The notes under the pieces were generated by a model. That model saw nothing but the letters and a program-made list of their open reading frames with translations, had not been told where the DNA came from and ran no database searches. The position numbers were made by a program, and so were the translations under genes. From CALZJC01 sp041574955 (GTDB taxonomy: Bacteria > Acidobacteriota > Thermoanaerobaculia > Multivoradales > JAHEKO01), in the NCBI GenBank assembly GCA_041574955.1, contig JBFGNS010000002.1, positions 14,827-78,826 on the forward strand: DNA of 64,000 nt. Reading direction: 5' to 3'. Below, in pieces: positions 61,673-64,000 of this stretch (position 1 is the first letter of the stretch; each line of letters starts with the position of its first letter).

Positions 61673-64000
61673 CTAGCCGGTGAGCTGGGCCTGGCCGTCG
61701 GGCAGAGGGTCGCGCTCGGCAGGCGGCGGCGGCTCCGGACGCACCGGCAGCCAGCGCCGGTACCACGGATCGAACAGCAGCAGGTGGAGCCAGGCGATCG
61801 CCCAGCCGACCGTTCCCAGCACCAGCAGCTGGACGGAGTGCACCAGCGTGCCGAGCAGGCGCGGGAACAGCGGCACCACCACCAGCGCCAGCGGCATCAG
61901 CACCGCCAGCCCGATCAGCACCTTGAGCGCGGTCGCCAGGGTCTCGACGCGGATCGCCAGATGGTCCTCGTCGTGCACCCACTCGCGCAGCAGCTCGACC
62001 AGATAGTGGGGCTCGAAAAGCGCCGTCCAGGCGAACCGCACGACCACCAGCAGACCGGCCGCCAGGGCGGCGAAGAACAGCCAGCGCGTCCAGTGCTGGG
62101 TGAGCCACGGGCGCCAGATCCGGAACAGCCGCTCGTGAGCCACGTCCAGCAGCCGCTCGAGCTTCCGCCGCCGCTCGGACTCGGGGCGCTGGCCGCACAG
62201 CAGCCCGTCGATGTCGCCCAGGAACGGCCAGCGGTGATCTGCCGGCCGGCCGGACTCGGCGGCCAGCTCGTTGACCCGCCCGAGCAGCCGGCCACCCTCC
62301 AGCCGCGCCTGCCGGTAGCCGCTGGCCATCAGGGCGAACGCCTCGGCGTCGCAGAAGGTGTCGAGGTCGGTGCGGATGTCGGACAGCTTGCGCTGCAGGC
62401 CGGCGATCACGCCGTACGAGGTGCGCCGCTCGCTGCCGGCGCCGCGCGGCTGCTGCGAGCGGTGCCGGTCGCGCGCCACCTTCTTGGGGTCGACGCAGTC
62501 CACCCAATCGACCGGCTCGCCCTCGAGGTCCTTGCGCAGGTCGATGTAGAACACGTGCCGCAGCAGGTCGGCCTCTTCGCGCACCCTGAGATCGCGGTAC
62601 TGCGCCTGCCGCACCCGGTTCATGAGGATGGCGTTGGCGCGGAACGGCACGCGCAGCGGGCTGGGGCTCGGGTGGTCGTCGCTGTCCATCTGGCCGCTGG
62701 CGTCGCTCACCAGCATCACCCGGCAGTCCTGTTCGAGCAGGCTGGCGGTGCCCTGGTTGTCGAACACGCCGCCGTCCACCAGCCGCACCAGCTTGTCCTC
62801 GTACAGCTCGCGCAGGGTGGTCGGATCGAACAGCGCCGGCACCCCGGCCGACGCCGCCACCGCCTTGCCGAGGGTGGTGCGGCGGTGCGGCGGCGGCGCC
62901 TCGCGCGCCAGGTAGAGGCGGCGCAGGCGGTAGTTGGAGTCGACCTGCGGGTCGATGGCGGCCGGCGACTCGCCCATCCAGGTGGCGGTGAACTGCCAGT
63001 TGTGGCCGGTGTTGAGGGTGGTGGCGTTCAAGATCAGCATCGGCACCTTGTGCCGCCGCTTCCAGTTGTCGAGCGCCGGCCTGGAGCCCGGGCGCTCGCC
63101 GCGCGGGCCGCGCAGCACCAGCTCGCGGGCGGTGTTCTCGAGCAGCCAGCCGGGGATGTTCTTCAGGCCGCGCGCCTTCTCGAGCAGGGCGCGTGCCTCG
63201 TCCCACTGCTGCAGTCCGAAGTGCATCTGCGCCAGGTTGATCAGCGAGCGGAACTTGCCCTGCAGCTCCTCGGAGCTACCCAGCTCCGCCAGGATCCGGC
63301 GCCGCAGCTCGTCGGCCTCTACGATGCGCGCCTCGCCGCCGACCCCCTGGCGGCCGCCGCGCTCGACCTCGGCCTGCACGTCCAGCAGGTAGGCCACCTC
63401 GGCGGCGCTGCTCAGCCTGCCGCCGGGGGTCTCGGCCGCATCCATGGCACGCCGGTAGTAGTCACACGCCTGCCGGAGCTCGCCCTCCCGCAGGCCCCGC
63501 TCCCACAGCTGCTTGCAGATGAAGCCCGCCCGCTGCAGGGTGGTGCGGTCGGCGTCCGGGTCGTCGGGCCCGGAGCCGCCCGACTGCAGCACCTCCATCG
63601 CCCGGCGCAGCCGGTAGTCGGCGGACAGGTCGGTGGCGAGGGCGGTCACCAGCGCCAGCTCGGCGCGGATCTCGCGCCGCAGCTGCTCGAGCTCCTCGCC
63701 GTCGAGGCCGGGGGCCAGCTCGCGCAGCACCTCCTCCTTCTCGTCGTCCCAGAACTTGGTGCGCAGCAGCCGGCGCGCCAGGTTGATCGGGAAGCTCCGC
63801 CGCCGCAGCCGCTTGGCCAAGCGCAGCAACGCCGCCGGCTCCTTGGCGCGCGGGTCGTGCACGGCGCAGGTGGCCTGGGCGACCAGCACCTCGGCCAGCT
63901 CGCCGCGCTTCGCGGTCGCCTCGCCGGCGAGCACCGCGTCGGCCCGCTTCTGCTCCGGGCTCTGCCGCAGCAACAGCCTCAGGTAGCGGCTGACGGTGGA
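61673..64000 (-). CDS. Patatin-like phospholipase with helical insert and membrane tail, 5' end outside window
   Basis: 775 residues are visible, the frame continues past position 64000 and the true start is outside. A patatin motif VDGGVFDNQG (DGG, at about 62768-62776) is present, with SAGVPALFDP before it; the GxSxG nucleophile is expected upstream, outside the window. Before the DGG site are about 370 residues of helical, TPR-like sequence (RRAMDAAETPGG, FRSLINLAQMHFGLQQWDEARALLEKARG). After it are about 100 residues that may bind partners and then two or three transmembrane segments (LFFAALAAGLLVVVRF, VLIGLAVLMPLALVVV, LLVLGTVGWAIAWL). This combination resembles large membrane patatin proteins of Gram-negative bacteria. 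The stop is five bases from the end of the convergent dehydrogenase gene. Confidence 0.78.
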   Translation of the reverse strand, partial: STVSRYLRLLLRQSPEQKRADAVLAGEATAKRGELAEVLVAQATCAVHDPRAKEPAALLRLAKRLRRRSFPINLARRLLRTKFWDDEKEEVLRELAPGLDGEELEQLRREIRAELALVTALATDLSADYRLRRAMEVLQSGGSGPDDPDADRTTLQRAGFICKQLWERGLREGELRQACDYYRRAMDAAETPGGRLSSAAEVAYLLDVQAEVERGGRQGVGGEARIVEADELRRRILAELGSSEELQGKFRSLINLAQMHFGLQQWDEARALLEKARGLKNIPGWLLENTARELVLRGPRGERPGSRPALDNWKRRHKVPMLILNATTLNTGHNWQFTATWMGESPAAIDPQVDSNYRLRRLYLAREAPPPHRRTTLGKAVAASAGVPALFDPTTLRELYEDKLVRLVDGGVFDNQGTASLLEQDCRVMLVSDASGQMDSDDHPSPSPLRVPFRANAILMNRVRQAQYRDLRVREEADLLRHVFYIDLRKDLEGEPVDWVDCVDPKKVARDRHRSQQPRGAGSERRTSYGVIAGLQRKLSDIRTDLDTFCDAEAFALMASGYRQARLEGGRLLGRVNELAAESGRPADHRWPFLGDIDGLLCGQRPESERRRKLERLLDVAHERLFRIWRPWLTQHWTRWLFFAALAAGLLVVVRFAWTALFEPHYLVELLREWVHDEDHLAIRVETLATALKVLIGLAVLMPLALVVVPLFPRLLGTLVHSVQLLVLGTVGWAIAWLHLLLFDPWYRRWLPVRPEPPPPAERDPLPDGQAQLTG

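Overview
This is a 64 kb window of very GC-rich (about 70 percent or more) bacterial chromosome, densely packed with genes on both strands. I see no rRNA, tRNA, CRISPR array, transposase or integrase. Both ends cut genes: one runs off position 1, another off position 64000. Lipoprotein signals, RND efflux pumps, Spy-like periplasmic proteins and c-type cytochromes indicate a Gram-negative, respiring, didermic bacterium. The mix of DUF5700-type metalloprotease, RoxA-like di-haem cytochromes, secreted serine hydrolases, TatT-type TRAP transporter and beta-oxidation genes suggests Acidobacteriota (Thermoanaerobaculia-like) or a related soil/sediment lineage. That placement is inference, not proof.

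Layout. 1-1.2 kb: two unassigned proteins. 1.2-5.2 kb: minus-strand TRAP operon (tatT-like, dctP-like, fused dctQM). 5.3-6.5 kb: SpoIIE-type phosphatase. 6.7-10.1 kb: two tandem membrane-anchored RoxA-like di-haem cytochromes. 10.4-11.9 kb: ArsR regulator, SRPBCC protein and a duplicated-domain secreted protein, with a visible promoter and operator. 12-14.4 kb: secreted zinc protease and a secreted tail-fibre-like protein. 14.5-17.2 kb: di-haem TPR cytochrome and SLC13/TrkA-C transporter. 17.4-19 kb: B12-binding radical SAM enzyme. 19-23.7 kb: two beta-lactamase-family serine hydrolases and an amidohydrolase-TPR lipoprotein. 23.7-25.5 kb: cysteine-synthase-like enzyme, divergent from an ArsR/membrane-protein pair. 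25.7-28.5 kb: GH25 lysozyme-like protein, divergent from what looks like a copper amine oxidase split into two lipoprotein genes. 28.5-32.2 kb: a large alpha/beta hydrolase, a GNAT acetyltransferase flanked by a 165-bp direct repeat, and a small membrane protein whose 3' end is that repeat. 32.6-34.2 kb: an orphan charged protein.

34.2-39 kb: fatty-acid beta-oxidation operon (fadI-like, CaiB-like, fadJ-like). 39.1-41.6 kb: DUF502 membrane protein translationally coupled to an M48 protease. 41.7-44.7 kb: His-rich membrane protein, repeat-rich secreted protein and a TIR-domain protein. 44.9-55.1 kb: an envelope-stress and efflux block. Here a Spy-like gene and an RND permease / adaptor / RND permease set run left, while an ECF sigma factor, its anti-sigma factor and a second Spy-like protein run right. 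55.1-64 kb: LCAT-like lipoprotein, unknown membrane protein, M20 peptidase, alpha/beta hydrolase, a divergent isocitrate/isopropylmalate-type dehydrogenase and a patatin-like membrane phospholipase cut by the window edge.

The most notable points are the split copper amine oxidase, the paired RoxA-like cytochromes, the Spy/ECF/RND regulon with an unusual adaptor tail, the TIR protein, and several promoters placed so close to start codons that leaderless translation is likely.
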